This document shows, piece after piece, positions 30,998-43,971 of a stretch of DNA of 64,000 bases. The DNA lies in NCBI GenBank assembly GCA_050084515.1, contig CM114272.1, positions 62,558,001 through 62,622,000 on the forward strand, given 5' to 3'. The translations under genes were made by a program, and so were the position numbers. The notes beneath the pieces are model-generated. The model ran no database searches, was not told the DNA's origin, and saw only the letters and a program-made list of their open reading frames with translations. The DNA comes from Blasia pusilla (Eukaryota > Marchantiophyta > Marchantiopsida > Blasiales). The stretch's first letter is position 1. Every line of letters starts with the position of its first letter.

Positions 30998-33900
30998 GAG
31001 AGTGATTTTGGAGGTTGATGAGGCCGGAGTAGCCGCCGCCGCGAGCCAGAAGCTCGGAGTGAGTGCCTTGCTCCACGATGGTGCCGTCCTGCACCACAGC
31101 GATGGAATGCGCCCCTCGGATGGTGGAGAGGCGATGGGCGATCATGACGGTGGTGCGGTGCTGCATTAAGCGGTCCAGCGCCTCCTGCACGATCTTCTCG
31201 GACTGCGCGTCCAGAGCCGACGTCGCTTCGTCCAGGAGAAGAATGGCGGGGTTCTTCAGCACGGCTCTGGCGATGGCCACTCTCTGCTTCTGGCCGCCGG
31301 ACAGCTGCACGCCCCGCTCTCCCACCTCCGTCCGGTAGCCGTCCGGGAGCGCGCTGATGTAGCTGTGAGCGTTGGCGGATTTGGCCGCTTCGATCACCTC
31401 CGCCTCGCTGGCGCCGTCCTTCCCGTAGACGATGTTGTCGTACAGGGTGGTGGCGAAGAGAGCCGGCTCCTGCTGCACGAGGGCGATGTGGCGGCGCAGG
31501 GATTTGAGGTTGTAAATGCGGATGTCCACGTGGTCGATCAGCACTTGCCCTGACGACGGATCGTAGAATCGCTCCAGGAGAGCGATGACGGAGCTCTTGC
31601 CGGATCCGCTGGAGCCCACCAGAGCGAGGCTGTGACCGGCCTGCACCTTCAAGTTCAGGTCCCTGAAGATCGCCACGTCGGGGCGGGACGGATACGCGAA
31701 TGCCACGTGGTTCAGTTCGATCTCCCCTCTGAGCTTCTCCACCACCGTTCCTGTGGGATGCTCCGGGTCGATTGCCGTCGCCCGATCCAGGACTTGGAAC
31801 ACCGACGCCACGGCTTGGCCCCCTTTCACGAGGTCGGGAGTGAGTGCGAGGCTTTCGGCCACGGCGAAGGCCGTGACGATGAGAACCAGGAAGACTTTGA
31901 CGACTTCTCCGAACGATGCTTGACCCGAACTGACCAACTTCCCGGAGTACCACAAGCCGAGACCGTAGGAACCGTACATGAACAATTGCGAGAGGCCGAA
32001 GCCGAATCCCGCGGCCTGGCCCCTCCAGAAGCTCGCTTCCGAAGGGACTCGCAGCTCTTCGTGGAACAATGCGATCACTTTCTCTTCGGCGTTGAACGCT
32101 GCCACCGTGCGAATGTTGGATACTGACTCCCCTGCCACCTGCGTGGCTCGCGCGTAAGCGTTGGCTATGTTCCCTGCGAACCCTCTCAGAAACAGGCTCT
32201 GCACCGAATTCCACAGCTCAGCTCAGCTCATTTATCTCGAAATTGCAGTGCTACTCGATTGAGGACAGATTTGAGATTTGGCATTCACTCCGAATTACAG
32301 CTCTTGCTCCATGGAGCCCTGACTGGAGAGACCCGGTCGTAGACGACATACATCGAAACGACAGGATCCTGGAAGCCCTCCGTGCATCCGGTGGACTGGA
32401 ATCATCTCTCAGATTTTCTTCTTGTTTCTATCTTCGCCATCACTAAGAGTGTGATCTCTCGACTTCGCTCAGAAACGAACACGGAAAGAGACTGTGGGGT
32501 GAGTGCCTCCACGCCTCCACTCCATCTCAGGAATATGTATCAATCAGTTCACGTATCCGTGTTCAGCAATACGACATCAGCAACAGAGAGATTCCGTCGC
32601 TTCCTAAGGAGTTTTGGTCCTCTTTCCGAACACACGGGTGACTACAAATCGACTCACATCTACAGCAACAATGTTTACTCAATCGCGACGGGAACTTCGA
32701 GACCGAAGAGCTGCTGAGACACCCGTACACATTTAGGCAGAGGGGGAAATAGATGATTTACCTGTCCGAAAGCAGAACCGACGAGAAGGGGTAAGACGGA
32801 AATCATGACGGCAGCCAATTTCCACTGCATGCTGAAGGCGATGATGATCGCAGCCAGCAGAATGGAAGTGTTTTGCAGGATGATAGATACTCGATCGCCG
32901 ACTGCTCCTCTTACGTTGGTCGCATCAGAAGCCAAGCGAGCCGCCACTCGGCTGCTATTGTTCTCCTCTCGATCGAACCATCTCAGCTCGTTTCGCAAAA
33001 TTGCTGGAGAGGACAGATCGAGTCAGACATCAATCCGGAATTACCTCTGGTGGACAGAAGAAAGCAAGAGGGAAAGGGTCGCGTGCTCACAAGAAAACAT
33101 CTGCTCTCGAACTCGCTTGATCAAGTTCTCGCCCAACACTCCGAGCGAGTAGTGTTGACAGATGTAGATGCAGGGAGCACTTAAACCCAGACCGACAAAA
33201 ACCATAGCCCACTTTGTGATGTCCTTTTTCATCTGCTCGAAGTCGGGGTCGTAGTAGGCGTTCAGCACTTCGCTGATAACCAATGCAAACGTCGGATTTA
33301 ACCCACCCGCCAAAACGGACCCCACGGTCCCAAACACAATAAAAATCCAGTCCTCTTTGCACATTTGGAACAGCCGCCACAGGGTACCTTTCGGTGCAGT
33401 CGGAACTTCCAAATCCTTCTCAATGTCTTCTAGTGCCTCTCCAAAACTCGCGTTTGATCGTGTGGATCCAGCTCGAGATCCAACTCTCAGTAGTGAAAAT
33501 GAGGGCCGATTAGACCCGCTCCCACCGCGAGACCCACCACGGGATAACCTGCAGCCAACCAACCCCCACACAAGGAACATCCTCATATTGTTGCCTTCGT
33601 CTCTGACCCCATTCTTCCAGGCTCCCCAGAAGAAAGACTGGTGAGCTTTATTCGGTGTCTATTAGGTAGACGGTTGGCGGCACAGGTCGGATTGCTCCCA
33701 GGAAAGAGGATCCCAGCATCGAAGTGTGAGATTTTCGAGCATTGAGATGGAGCTCTGAAGAGCTTCTGCGAGAGTAATTGCTTTCCTCAGTCTTTTGAAT
33801 CCCCGTTGAACTAGGGAAGAGAAGACTCGGACGTAGGGAAGACATGACGGAGATCGTCATGGAAGAGTGGTGGTTGGTCCCGGTCTTATGAATTATGCTA

Positions 33901-36245
33901 TGAGTTCGTTCCCGGTGGGGGATTTTATGATTATCCCTCTACATACTATAGCCAGGCAGGACGAACAACGACGATCGAATTATGGCTCCTTCGAGAAGCC
34001 CCTTACATGGGTGCTAGTTGGATGGAAGGTTTTCCCGAGTGTAGAGTCGTTCACGAAATTGCAAATCACCTCAGGAGTGGGTTTCAATTCAAGAACCGTC
34101 CCACGAATCGCTGAACGAAGGTCACTGAAAATCCCTACTTCTTTCAAGCGAAGGGGAGATCTACGATTTGCTTACCGTTGACTTCGAGAAGTAGGAAGAG
34201 ACACTGCTCGTTTCGCGCCGATACCATCCTTGCTTGTGGCCAGCTGTTGTAGCCGAACGAGAGCGGAATATGCTCCGTCGTCCTTCTGAATGAGAGAGTC
34301 ATGATTCCCCAACTCCACTATGCGCCCTTCCTGGACCACAGCGATCATGTCTGCGTTCCGAATGGTGGACAATCGATGCGCTACGACGATGGTTGTCCTC
34401 CCAACCATCAGACGATCTAGCGCCTCTTGTACGACTTGCTCGGAACCTGCATCCAGTGCACTGGTAGCTTCGTCGAGCAGCAGGACAGTCGGATTCTTCA
34501 GCATGGCTCGGGCGATTGCTACTCGCTGCTTCTGGCCTCCGGAGAGCTGCACTCCCCTCTCTCCTACCTGTGTGTGCGGCCAGACAGACATGTGAGTCCA
34601 GACCAGGAATCCAATTTCAGTTCAGATTTCTCTCGGAGATGCAATCGATCGACTCGACCACTGGGATTGAGGCACTTCCAAGAATCGCAAGAATGAGACC
34701 CGAGGATTAATCCTCACAGCTAAGGATTGAGGCCTCACCTGAGTGTCGTAACGGAGAGGGAGTTGTTGAATAAACGAGTGCGCATTAGAAGCTGTGGCCG
34801 CTTCTTCAACCTCTTTGAGACTAGCGCCGTCTTTCCCGTAGAGAATATTTGCAACGATTGTGGTTGCAAACAATGCAGGCTCCTGGTTAACCAACCCTAT
34901 TTGTCCTCGGAGCCACTTCAGGTCCAGCGTCTTCAGATTGTGGCCATCGAGTAAAACCTCACCTGCAGCATCGATTCGGCGTGAGAAACGCCGGTTCAAA
35001 TGGATGGGAGCGCACAAGCCTTACCCGAATTCTGGACAGAAGAAATGGAGATGGCCGACTGATTGATAGCATGAGAGTGCGCGCTTTCGAACCTGCTTGA
35101 GGATCGTAGAAGCGCTCAATGAGTGACACGACAGTGCTCTTCCCAGAGCCGCTGCTACCCACAATGGCCACGGTCTTCCCAGGAGGAATCACTAAGGAGA
35201 AGTTCTTGAAGATGGCGACATCCGGTCGAGATGGATATGCAAAATCGACATTGCGGAGCTCCAGGAGACCTTGAACGCTACCCAGCGTTTTCGCACTCGG
35301 ATTGTGCTGGTTTATGGAGGGCTTTTGATCAATTACTTGGAATATCTTGTAAGCAGCTGCTCTCCCTTTACTAAAAGCTGTCAAGTTCGGCATCGCCTGC
35401 CCCAACGAACTACAGAAACGGCGCAATCACATTACTGACAAAAGGGCGACGCATGCTCAGTAGAAAATGACAACGCTTGAACTGGCGAAGCAGGAGGAGG
35501 AGACTACTCACATGCCTCCGATAATCACCGCAAAGATGGATGCTAAGGCTCCACCGCCATTTGCAGTACCATCGCGTACTAATTTGCCGCCATACCATAG
35601 AAGCAACGCCCAACAATTGAAGAGCACTCCGTAAGTAGCACCGATTCCCAACCCCTTGGCCAGCCCGGCTTTGTACCCAAGCTTCGAAGTAGCCACTAAG
35701 GAATCGGCATAAGATTTGACGGCTTTCTGCTCGCCCACAAACGAGTACACAGTGCGGACCTGAGCAATTGCCTGCAACCGCATGTAATCAGATTCTTAGG
35801 ACCGGGGAGGCTGGAGGGCTTGATTCGGGATGGTTCTCGGCTTTTTGGAACCTTGACAGCTGAAGTCTTGAGTCAGCATAGGCGCGAGTGGATGAAATTC
35901 ATGAAAGTCCAGGGACGAATGGGAGGAGAACGGATGAAACCATCACCTGTTCGGCGAAGCTGCCAGCTTCAGCGTAGGCAGCGGCGCTTTTAACAGAGAA
36001 ACCGGTGAGAGCAGCGGTGTACAAGGCTCCTGCGACTGCGGTCAGAGGCACGACGGCTAATGTGACCGCAGCGATGCGCCACTGACCAGAGAATCCCACA
36101 CAGAAACCTGCAACGAATGTGGCCATGTAGTGTATGAAGTTCCCCATCTGCAAACATCACGACGTCTCATTTTAGTCTCTCCATCTCCCATGGTCTATGG
36201 TCGCAAGGCTACCACAGGCACTGCTTAATGAGTACACACACACAC

Positions 36246-36286
<41 letters not shown>

Positions 36287-37350
36287 CCTTCCATGAATCA
36301 CTTCCTTCATTCTCTGTCGTTTCGTACTATACCTTCTCGCTGATGGCATCCTGGACCAGGAGAGGATCAGTGGCAATACTGTTGACAAATTCTCCAGTGT
36401 TGGTATCGGTGTCAAAATACGACACATCTTGTCGAAGCAATGCTTCCAAGTATTTCGCTCTCATCTTGGCGGACTGCCTCTCTCCAGTGTGCATCCAGAG
36501 CGCAACCTCTGTACATCCCCACCAACCCCAACCCCAACCCCACAAGCTTTCTGAGCGCGTTTCTTTCATACTTTCGGAGGTCCAACGGGAATTGCACATC
36601 ATTGCAGTCCCGGAGCACATGAATTCACCAGCCCCAAGCCACAATCGCCACGCAAACTCTTCTCCTACGACTGACTTCCCATCTTACCCCGCACCTTAGA
36701 CAAGCTCTGTCTTCAGTCGCGGCTTTGGATCCTCCCGCAAAGAATTGGACTGACACGAAATAGTGAGCTGCAACGAAAGCAGCTGCGGAGTACGTACCCA
36801 GCCATGATGAACCCAGCACGGCCAGACCCAGCCAGAGAAAGTATAGAGAGTACTGCACAATCGCACAACACGAGCATAAATGTCCTCGGTCCGCATACTT
36901 CTCCTCCAAATTTCCTACAATCACTTGCAATTACGAAATCTGGCTGCTCCGCAGACTCTGAGGGGGAAAACACGTCGAAATCTCAAACTCGGAGATGTCT
37001 GGACACACCTTGTTGGTGTTGTTCTGACTGAGGTCAGGATTGTCGGTGCCTCCGATACCATCGAGCAGTTTACCGAAAAATAGGAAGTAAACCGGGAGCG
37101 CTGCACCATGAACTGTAGCGCCGAGGGCTCCGAAAAGCATCAAGATGTAATCGAAGTGGTTCGCGAAAGCGAACATTCGGTGGAATGGAACTGCAGGTGG
37201 CGCCTTTCTCTTCACTTTCTTGGAAGGTTCACCATTTTCATCCATCACTTTGTGAGCCGACTCCAATTTGAAACCTTCCTTAGAATTCTCGACGCGATTC
37301 CCCTCATCGTTGGTCAATCCTCCTGCTTCCGCGTCGCCCTCGTACGCCAT
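30978..37350 (-). CDS. ABCB19: ABCB19-like P-glycoprotein (MDR-type ABC transporter), 11 exons, 1295 aa
   Basis: A full-size ABCB exporter (TMD-NBD-TMD-NBD) of the plasma membrane; the closest plant clade, ABCB19, moves auxin and other small molecules using ATP. Exons (minus strand): 37350-37009, 36852-36798, 36508-36333, 36147-35947, 35771-35512, 35409-35093, 34962-34739, 34567-34176, 33548-33091, 33003-32762, 32198-30978. All ten introns are GT-AG, and the exons sum to 3888 nt, giving exactly 1295 codons plus stop (Arabidopsis ABCB19 is about 1250). NBD1: Walker [10 protein letters not shown] at residues 429-437, LSGGQ at 533-537, [11 protein letters not shown] downstream. NBD2: Walker [10 protein letters not shown] at 1084-1092, LSGGQ at 1188-1192, [11 protein letters not shown], then AHRLSTIR. 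All catalytic motifs are intact. The linker between halves is Gly/Ser/Arg-rich, as is usual for its phosphorylated linker. Exon 2 is tiny (55 nt) and the loop before it is slightly short, so that junction is the least certain. Confidence 0.93.
36246..36283. repeat. CT microsatellite in ABCB intron 3
   Basis: A run of about 18 CT dinucleotides lies inside the intron between exons 3 and 4. Confidence 0.85.
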
Positions 37351-37726
37351 GCTCTCCGAGCTCTACGACGCCTCGCTCTACTGCGCGCGCGTGAAGATCC
37401 TTCTCGACGCGTTTCGCCACTTCTCTTCAACCACAACAATCTACACTCTCATGGTGTGTATCGGGTGCATCTCTCCACCGAACGCCACCGCACGAACGCT
37501 TCCCGATAATCGTATCGGATGCGCCTCTACGCACATCACTGGCACTGCGCTGCGCTGCATTCTCTTCACTCACTGAGAATCGAAACGGAGTGAAAAAATG
37601 ATCGTCCTGTAGTCTTTGGCTCCTACAAAATTCGGAGCGGCGACGTTAACGCTCCCGCCCTTCGACAGATCGACGCCTTCTCAGCCTTCCACACTCCGCC
37701 TACGACCGATCGAAACAGGCGAAGCC

Positions 37727-37732
37727 TTTATA
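37727..37732 (-). promoter_or_regulatory. Candidate TATA box of the ABCB19-like gene
   Basis: On the minus strand CCTATAAAGG lies about 380 bp upstream of the ATG, which would put the transcription start about 30 bp further on and leave a leader of roughly 345 nt. Confidence 0.4.
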
Positions 37733-38440
37733 GGTCTCAGCGCGCCGCCACAGGTTTCGTGCAGCAGTCACACGCACATTGCACCCACCCACTCCACACA
37801 AGGATCGCAGAGTCGAGAGTGTTGCAACAGAAGTTGGACTCGCAGATGAAGGAGACGTACGGCAATCGGCAGCAGACAATGTGAGGCGAAAACCGCAAGT
37901 GCTACCGATTTCGAGTCAAGAGACGACTTGCAACTCGGGAGGCCGGTCGGCACAGCGAGCTCGACGGTTGAAGAAATCACGACCGCCTAGTGACTTATTG
38001 TTATTGTTATTGCAATGCGTGGGGAAGACAAGACGTGCTCGCTGCGATCCTCGGGCGGCGCGGAGACGAAGACCCTGCGAAGCGTTCGCTTGCGATCGCC
38101 AAACACATTTATAATTGCGTGCATGACCGAAAAGTGGTGCGCTTCAGCTCTCCACTCCGGAGACGACCGAAATTCAGATTACGACGTCGTTGCCGATCAC
38201 TGGGGCTGCTCGATTCTGCGAGCAAGAGAACTCCGCAGACACCTCACGAAACTTCCGAGGTATCTTGTGGAGAAATTCGAGACCTTGGTTCTTACAGCAC
38301 ACAGACAATTTGACGATTAAGCATCTCAGCGTCGAATCTTCAGTGGAGGCGGTTGTTTCGACCATCTTAGTTACGTACGTACAATTTGACTTTGCATTCA
38401 TTTCCATTCTGAGCTTCCTTTTTGTGACAAGTGGACACAA
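37733..38440. other. Upstream region of the ABCB19-like gene
   Basis: Mixed-composition DNA with several overlapping open frames on both strands, none with a recognisable motif. It probably holds promoter elements; none could be named with confidence. Confidence 0.35.
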
Positions 38441-39187
38441 AATACGGAGGGGGTGTCAAAGTAGTAGCGGGGTCAGCCTATCTCCCCGCGGAGATGTATC
38501 CGGGAAATGCCCGGATGGGAAACGGGTACCCGGTTCATGTGCGGGGCCGGGGTGTCAGATTTCATAAAGATTTTTTAATTTTAAGGGGAAAATTTCAGTA
38601 ATTAGGTTTTTAAAAAATTAACTAATTATTATAAACTCAAATTCAAAAAATTTCTAGAGTCTCCTTCATTTTCAAAATTTTTTTCATCTGAAAATTTCGA
38701 ATTCTTTTTTAAGGTTTCTGTCAATGAAATTATGAAAAAATAAATTCAAAGTTTAGCTAATTAATTTTCCTTTTGGGAAAAAATGAAAAAGATAATAGAA
38801 CACTAATGGAACTAGCATTCAAATACTAGAAGAAATGTTATTTCTATATGATTTTAAATTTTTAAGTTAGATTGGGAGAAAATTTTAATCCCTCTTTTGG
38901 GAAAAAAAAATCATCAAAATAAGTGATTTTCTCTTACTTATGGAAAGATGAGGATTGGAAAAGGGATAATTTTTTTTCCACGGTTAGTGAAGGAAAATAT
39001 ATGAAAATTTGTCACCCTAAAGATGAAGCAAGTTAGATTTATTATGGAAGAATATATATTTTTTCATCTTTTTAAAGATTTAACTTAAATTAGTTTGTCC
39101 ACTAATTTCACATTATCATAATCCATATATGAGTCTTTCCACTCCCACTGATCTCACCAGGTGCATCGCACGGGCAAAAATCTCTAG
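38441..39187 (+). other. GC patch, AT-rich spacer and a Helitron-like 3' end
   Basis: A GC-rich patch (38,450-38,560) with a GGGTACCC palindrome precedes AT-rich DNA. At 39,158-39,187 the sequence GTGCATCGCAC can fold as a short hairpin and is followed by CTCTAG and then a T, a Helitron-type terminus. No matching 5' end was placed. Confidence 0.35.
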
Positions 39188-39805
39188 TCTCAAAGGAGGA
39201 CAAAGTCCAGTTGTCCAATTGGGGGTGAGAGGATAGCCACTCACGATGCGGTGCGGGATATCATGTTCAGTATTGCTCGGGAGAGTGGCTTCCATGTGGA
39301 GAGAGAGAGGCACTACTCCATGCGGGATTCCCTTATTCGAGCTGATCTTTACATGACACGAGAGGCTGAGGTGGTGGGGGCGGACGTGGTAGTTACAGAT
39401 CTTACGCCGGAGGCAGTGCGAGCCCAAGTGGTGGCCCAAGGGCGAATGCTACAAGGAGCGGCGGCGGCGGCGATGAAGAAGACACATATCATTAGTCGAC
39501 TTCACGAGGGACACATCTTCATCCCCCTGGCCATAGAGATGTATGGGGCTATGGGGGAGAGGTTTGACACGTTCCTTACAGACTACACCCATCATCTCCA
39601 ATCGAGAAATGGGTTGTCCTTAGCTACTGCGATTCTCTATTGTAGGCAGCGGGTCTCCATAGCGTTGCAGCGCGCCCAAGCTAATGGGCTTTTGCGGCGG
39701 GCTCAAGCTGTGGGAGACGTCGGAGCTAGAGGCCCACTTAGTAGTAGTCATAGCTCTCTTGTTGTTGCTCATATTGTCTGTTCTGTTGGTGAGTTTCGTT
39801 GTTAG
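39188..39805 (+). pseudogene. C-terminal part of a retroelement-like protein
   Basis: The frame opens right after the Helitron-like end and runs about 200 codons to a TAG at 39,803. It shows ATHDAVRDIM, RERHYSMRD, ADLYM and ADVVVTDL, then IPLAIEMYGAMGERFDTFL and RQRVSIALQRAQA. The spacing of RD, E, D and DxxV resembles a restriction-like nuclease core, and the final block resembles C-termini of retroelement-type proteins in green algae and non-seed plants. This is recognition by pattern, not by search. Upstream domains (reverse transcriptase) are missing. There is no in-frame ATG before the motif, only GTG, so it is a truncated insert, not a gene. Confidence 0.45.
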
Positions 39806-39915
39806 GGGGGGAATGCCCCCTTCTTCCTTTTCTGGTCTTGTTGTGGCCTTCACGTTTTGACTCTTTGAGTCCCCCTCTTTTGTACTTCCGATGGGTTTTC
39901 CATCACACGTTTTTA
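39805..39915 (+). mobile_element. 3' untranslated tail of the same retroelement
   Basis: Immediately after the stop is a G-run/C-run hairpin (GGGGGGGAATGCCCCC), then a tail matching the one at 10,226-10,335. A hairpin shared at the 3' end suggests a recognition structure for reverse transcription. Confidence 0.5.
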
Positions 39916-41489
39916 TTCGAGAAGGGAAGGAATTAATAAATAGAAAATGGAATTAAAAAATAAAAATGTTACCAAACGAATATAGACAACAACTCCATCG
40001 GTTACAATATGTAATTTAACATTTAAGTTCAACCGAGGCTTCTATATGGGTAGGAGCCTTCTAGGTATTTTTCCTAGACACAAAAAAGTACATTTGGACA
40101 TTGATAAACCATTTTTACTCTGGAAAAATAAATGGCTAATATTAGAAGAGGGACCATATAGGGTTAAGGGTACCTTTAACTAAACATTATATAAGGTGCA
40201 TTTACTAGCACCTTATTAGTGGTTTCTTACACCTTATTAGGCTTTTAATTTCTTACTCATGTCTTACAATATTTTCTTGTTTTCCTGTTGTCATGTGTCA
40301 AGAAAAAAATGATTGCAAATAAAAAGCTTTCCTCCTTTAATCATATAGATTTTTTGATTACAACGTATGTAGTTACATGATACTTATTGTAAGGGTCTAG
40401 ATTAAATTTTCAATTCCATATGAATGTAAATATTCTTTTTTTGGCCAATATGTTGGTGCTAGTGCGGGTTTGAGAGAGGTAGGGCATCGAGAGTTAGGCA
40501 TGGAAACTAGTATGGCACCCGTGAGGGGGTGGGGTGGGGATTAAGACCTACTCATTGCATTTATAGTTGTAGCATATGATGATTATTTCCACCCTTGACA
40601 CTTGTAGTAATTTCCATGTATGAGAACATAAACCTATTATGGCCCTCCATTTTTTGTTGATGACAATCCAAAAGATCCTAGTCTCCTCACCAACTCTATC
40701 TCCTCAGCACTACGCATAGGGTACAAAGTTGAACTCCCATCATTGTTACAACTCACATAGTGATTAAAATCGTACATAATGCAATTGATTTGACCTGCCA
40801 TTATACTCAAACTCCATAGTTGGTTTATTCATATAGCTACAAGTTGATTTTGTCAAATTTTGGAATATTGTCTGTTAGGCTTTGTGTGGACCATTAAGAG
40901 CATAACATACCATATTTTGTCCTTTGTGCTAGTAACATAAATCTTTCTATCTTCTCCACCTTTAAAGATCATGCTTTATTCCACCCCCCTCCAAGTGAAA
41001 TTTAGCCCAGAAGTTTCCACACCTATGGTTTTGTTTTCTTCTTTTCCCTTTGATTAGTGTGAGCTTTAGAATCAATCTTTAAAATGCCCAAACCTTGGCA
41101 AGCCGGAGAAGTATCCCATGTCCACTCTCAACTAAATTTGCATAAAATCTTGGAAGGGTTTCATGAGTCCAAATTTTGGTTTACCAATTCTTTGTGAGTT
41201 TCTTGCAAATTCTTTGTAAGATTGGAACCAACCAACAAGTCTATTGCAAGCAAATCACTCATACGTTCTTGAATATATTCTTACATTAAAAAAATGATTG
41301 TGTTTTTTGAGTCCAATTTAAAACTCATGGGGCTTCAAAGCACTCACACAAACTTGAAAATAACATAAAAAAAGAATATGCAAAGGACTTGGATATTCTC
41401 TTACCATCATAATCCTCTCTTTGTCTTTTTTCCCTCGCTCTTTCCCCTCAAATTTCAAAAGTACATCTCTTGCTTTGAAGCTCATTTTT
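39916..41489. other. AT-rich spacer, nothing recognised
   Basis: No coding motif, RNA gene or repeat termini were recognised. Confidence 0.45.
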
Positions 41490-41796
41490 CCCATATAGTT
41501 GGGAAAACTTACTCAATGTTGTCACGTATAGTAAGTTGTATGATGCTCACGCTAGCGAGGACCTGGAAAGTGAGTCATGATCATAGATCTAAGGAGGAAA
41601 TTTTGGTGTGACCCACAAAGTCCAAACCTAAACTACCTAGTCGCGAGACTAGGAATGTTGGTGAAACTCGTCGCGGGACTAACACTAGGCGAGGCTAGCA
41701 TGCATCTTGAAACTAGCCTTAGGTGAGGATGGGGCATAGCTACTCACGGAAATAAGGGCAAGGCCAGCAAGACGTGAGACCCTTGAGCCAAGCTCC
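41490..41796 (-). repeat. Dispersed repeat, left part of a copy split by copia
   Basis: Matches the reverse complement of about 6,890-7,150. The remainder of the copy resumes after the copia element at 47,394. Confidence 0.65.
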
Positions 41797-42103
41797 TGTG
41801 GAAAACTGCTAAACAAGCATAACTGGTGGAAAACGGCTCGCACATACACACACCACCATGGAGAACGAAATTTGCAATGAGAGAATGAGTGCAGGCTGGT
41901 CCCCTTTTCAATTATATAGGGTATGTATAAGCAACCCTAACCCTAATCTTAGTCTCGAGTTAGACTAACTGTGATTTACTAACCCTAGTTAAGATAATCG
42001 CGCTTAACTTACTAACCAAGATTAAGCTTCCCTACTTCGTGTGAGTACCAAATGTACGAGTTCAGGTGTCTCATGAGCTTGACCTGTAACTCAATCTTCA
42101 ATA
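41797..42103 (-). repeat. Copia 3' LTR
   Basis: 307 bp, on the minus strand beginning TATTGAAGATTGAG and ending GTTTTCCACA. The purine-rich GAGGGGGAGT just before it (42,104-42,113) is the polypurine tract. Confidence 0.92.
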
Positions 42104-43917
42104 CTCCCCCTCAAGCTCATATCGATATCTCTAACGCCTAAATCATTTCTAAACATCTCAAACTTATCTCTCGACAATGCCTTTGTAAAGATGCCAGCAA
42201 TTTGCTGATTTGTACCTATATACACAAGATCAATTTCCCCTGCCAGCACTTTCTCTCTCATAAAATGATAGTGCAGCTCAACATGCTTTGTACGAGCATG
42301 AAACACAGGGTTATTAGCAAGCTTGATGCTACTAATATTGTCTGCATATATTACACTAGGTCTTAAGTTACTAACACCAATCTGAACAAGTAATCGATGA
42401 AGCCACAACGCCTCATATGCTCCATGGGTTGCTCCTCTGTACTCAGCCTCTGTTGAAGATAAAGCAACTGTAGGTTTCTTCTTTGAAGCCCAACTTATAG
42501 CTGCGCTTCCCAAAGTAAATGAATAACCAGATGTGGAGTGTCGATCAGACACGCTTCCTGCCCAATCAGCATCTGTGAATCCTTGTAATTGAAAACTCGC
42601 AGAAGGTTCAAATTCAAGCCCGAATTGAATAGAGAATTTCACATACCTCATAATCCTCCTCACAGCATCAAGGTGAGGTTTTCGAGGTGCTTGCATAAAC
42701 TGGCTTACTATGCCAACAACATAGTTTAAATCTGGTTTGGTTATAGTTAGATAGATCAAACTTCAAACTAAACGCCTGTACATATTAGAATCTGCAAGTT
42801 GCTCTCCTTCATCCACTCTTAGCTTCACGCTCTGGTCCAACGTTGTAGAGATTGGCTTACAAGTCGTCATACCATATTTTGAAAGCATATGAAGAACACA
42901 TTGTCGTTGTAGTAACCATATGCTCTCTCCAACCTTGATAAACTCAATACCAAGGAAATACTTGAGTTCTCCCAAGTCCTTCATATCAAATTCTTCTTGT
43001 TACTTAAGCTTGACTTATTGTATCATTTCTTCAGTACTCCCAATAATCAAGAGATCGTCAACATACAACACAATGAGAATTGTATGATCTTTTCCTCTCA
43101 AGATATATAACGAGGAGTCAGAAGCACATACCCTAAAGCCAAACTCTTGTAAGACGTATATAATCTTGCCATACCAAACTCTTGGAGCTAGTTTGAGCCC
43201 GTATAGAGCTTTCTTCAACCTGCATACGCGAAATGGAAACTTCGGATGCTCGTATCTAGGTGGTTGAGTCATATATACCTCCTCGTATAGATCTCCATTC
43301 AAGAAGGCATTCTTGACGTCTATGTGATGTAATCTCCACTTCTTACTTATTGCAACTGCAACCACTGTTCTCGTTGTCGCCATCTTTGCAACATGGCTAA
43401 ATATTTCCTCATAATCGATACCATATTGTTGTGCATAGCCCTTAGCCCCCAATCTCGCTTTGTATCTGTTAATTGTACCATCTTGATTGCGTTTGATTTT
43501 GTAAACCTATTTGCAACCAATAGCTTCGTTATCAACTAGCTCCCATGTCTGTTGATGTCTTAGTACAACAAGCTCTTCCTCCATATCTTCAATCCATTCG
43601 ACTTTACTTGCAGCTTCTTCAAAATAACTCGGCTCTTGTTCTTGAAGAGTAGTCATCTTATATGCATGATGTGTCGCAAGGAAACCTTCATTTATGAATC
43701 TATGAACTGGATGTGTAACTCTATTTGATCTACAAAGTTGTTGTTCAGAGGTAGATGCCTCTAACACTTGACTCGAGCTCTCACTAGTGTCAATAGACTC
43801 AATACGTACTCTTCTCGTCCAAGGACTCACAGATTTAACTGATGAATCTAGGACTTCTCCTAATTGTGCACTAGTACTTGGGAAAGTTGACGACAATGTC
43901 TGTTGGTTTACAGTCAT
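42091..43917 (-). pseudogene. Copia reverse transcriptase and RNase H (degenerate)
   Basis: RT blocks read WIEDMEEELVVL, YKARLGAKGYAQ, DVKNAFLNGDLYEEVYM, KKALYGLKLAPRVW and the catalytic YVDDLLI at about 43,038-43,058. RNase H reads FTDADWAG, ALSSTEAEYRG, IYADNISSIKLANNP and ARTKHVELHYHFMRE. Stops after IGCK (TAG for the usual Trp), after STEEMIQ and after YRRLV break an otherwise continuous frame. The typical IADIFTK-like end is present as IAGIFTKAL. Confidence 0.93.
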
Positions 43918-43971
43918 ATTCTCCCCCTCAACAAACGAGTTTAGAGGTGGAATAGGCTCAGATGGAGCATA

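Noticed and set aside
30366-31169. Long open frames on both strands (up to 267 codons) with repeated Arg/Gly/Glu or Ser/Pro units
   Set aside because: They are translations of the 37/39-bp minisatellite, which lacks stops in several frames.
31063-32126. Plus-strand frames opposite the ABCB last exon
   Set aside because: Antisense shadows of the second nucleotide-binding domain; no motif of their own.
30973-32214. 413-codon minus-strand frame
   Set aside because: Out-of-frame shadow of ABCB exon 11, Arg/Gly/Pro-rich as expected for GC-rich coding DNA.
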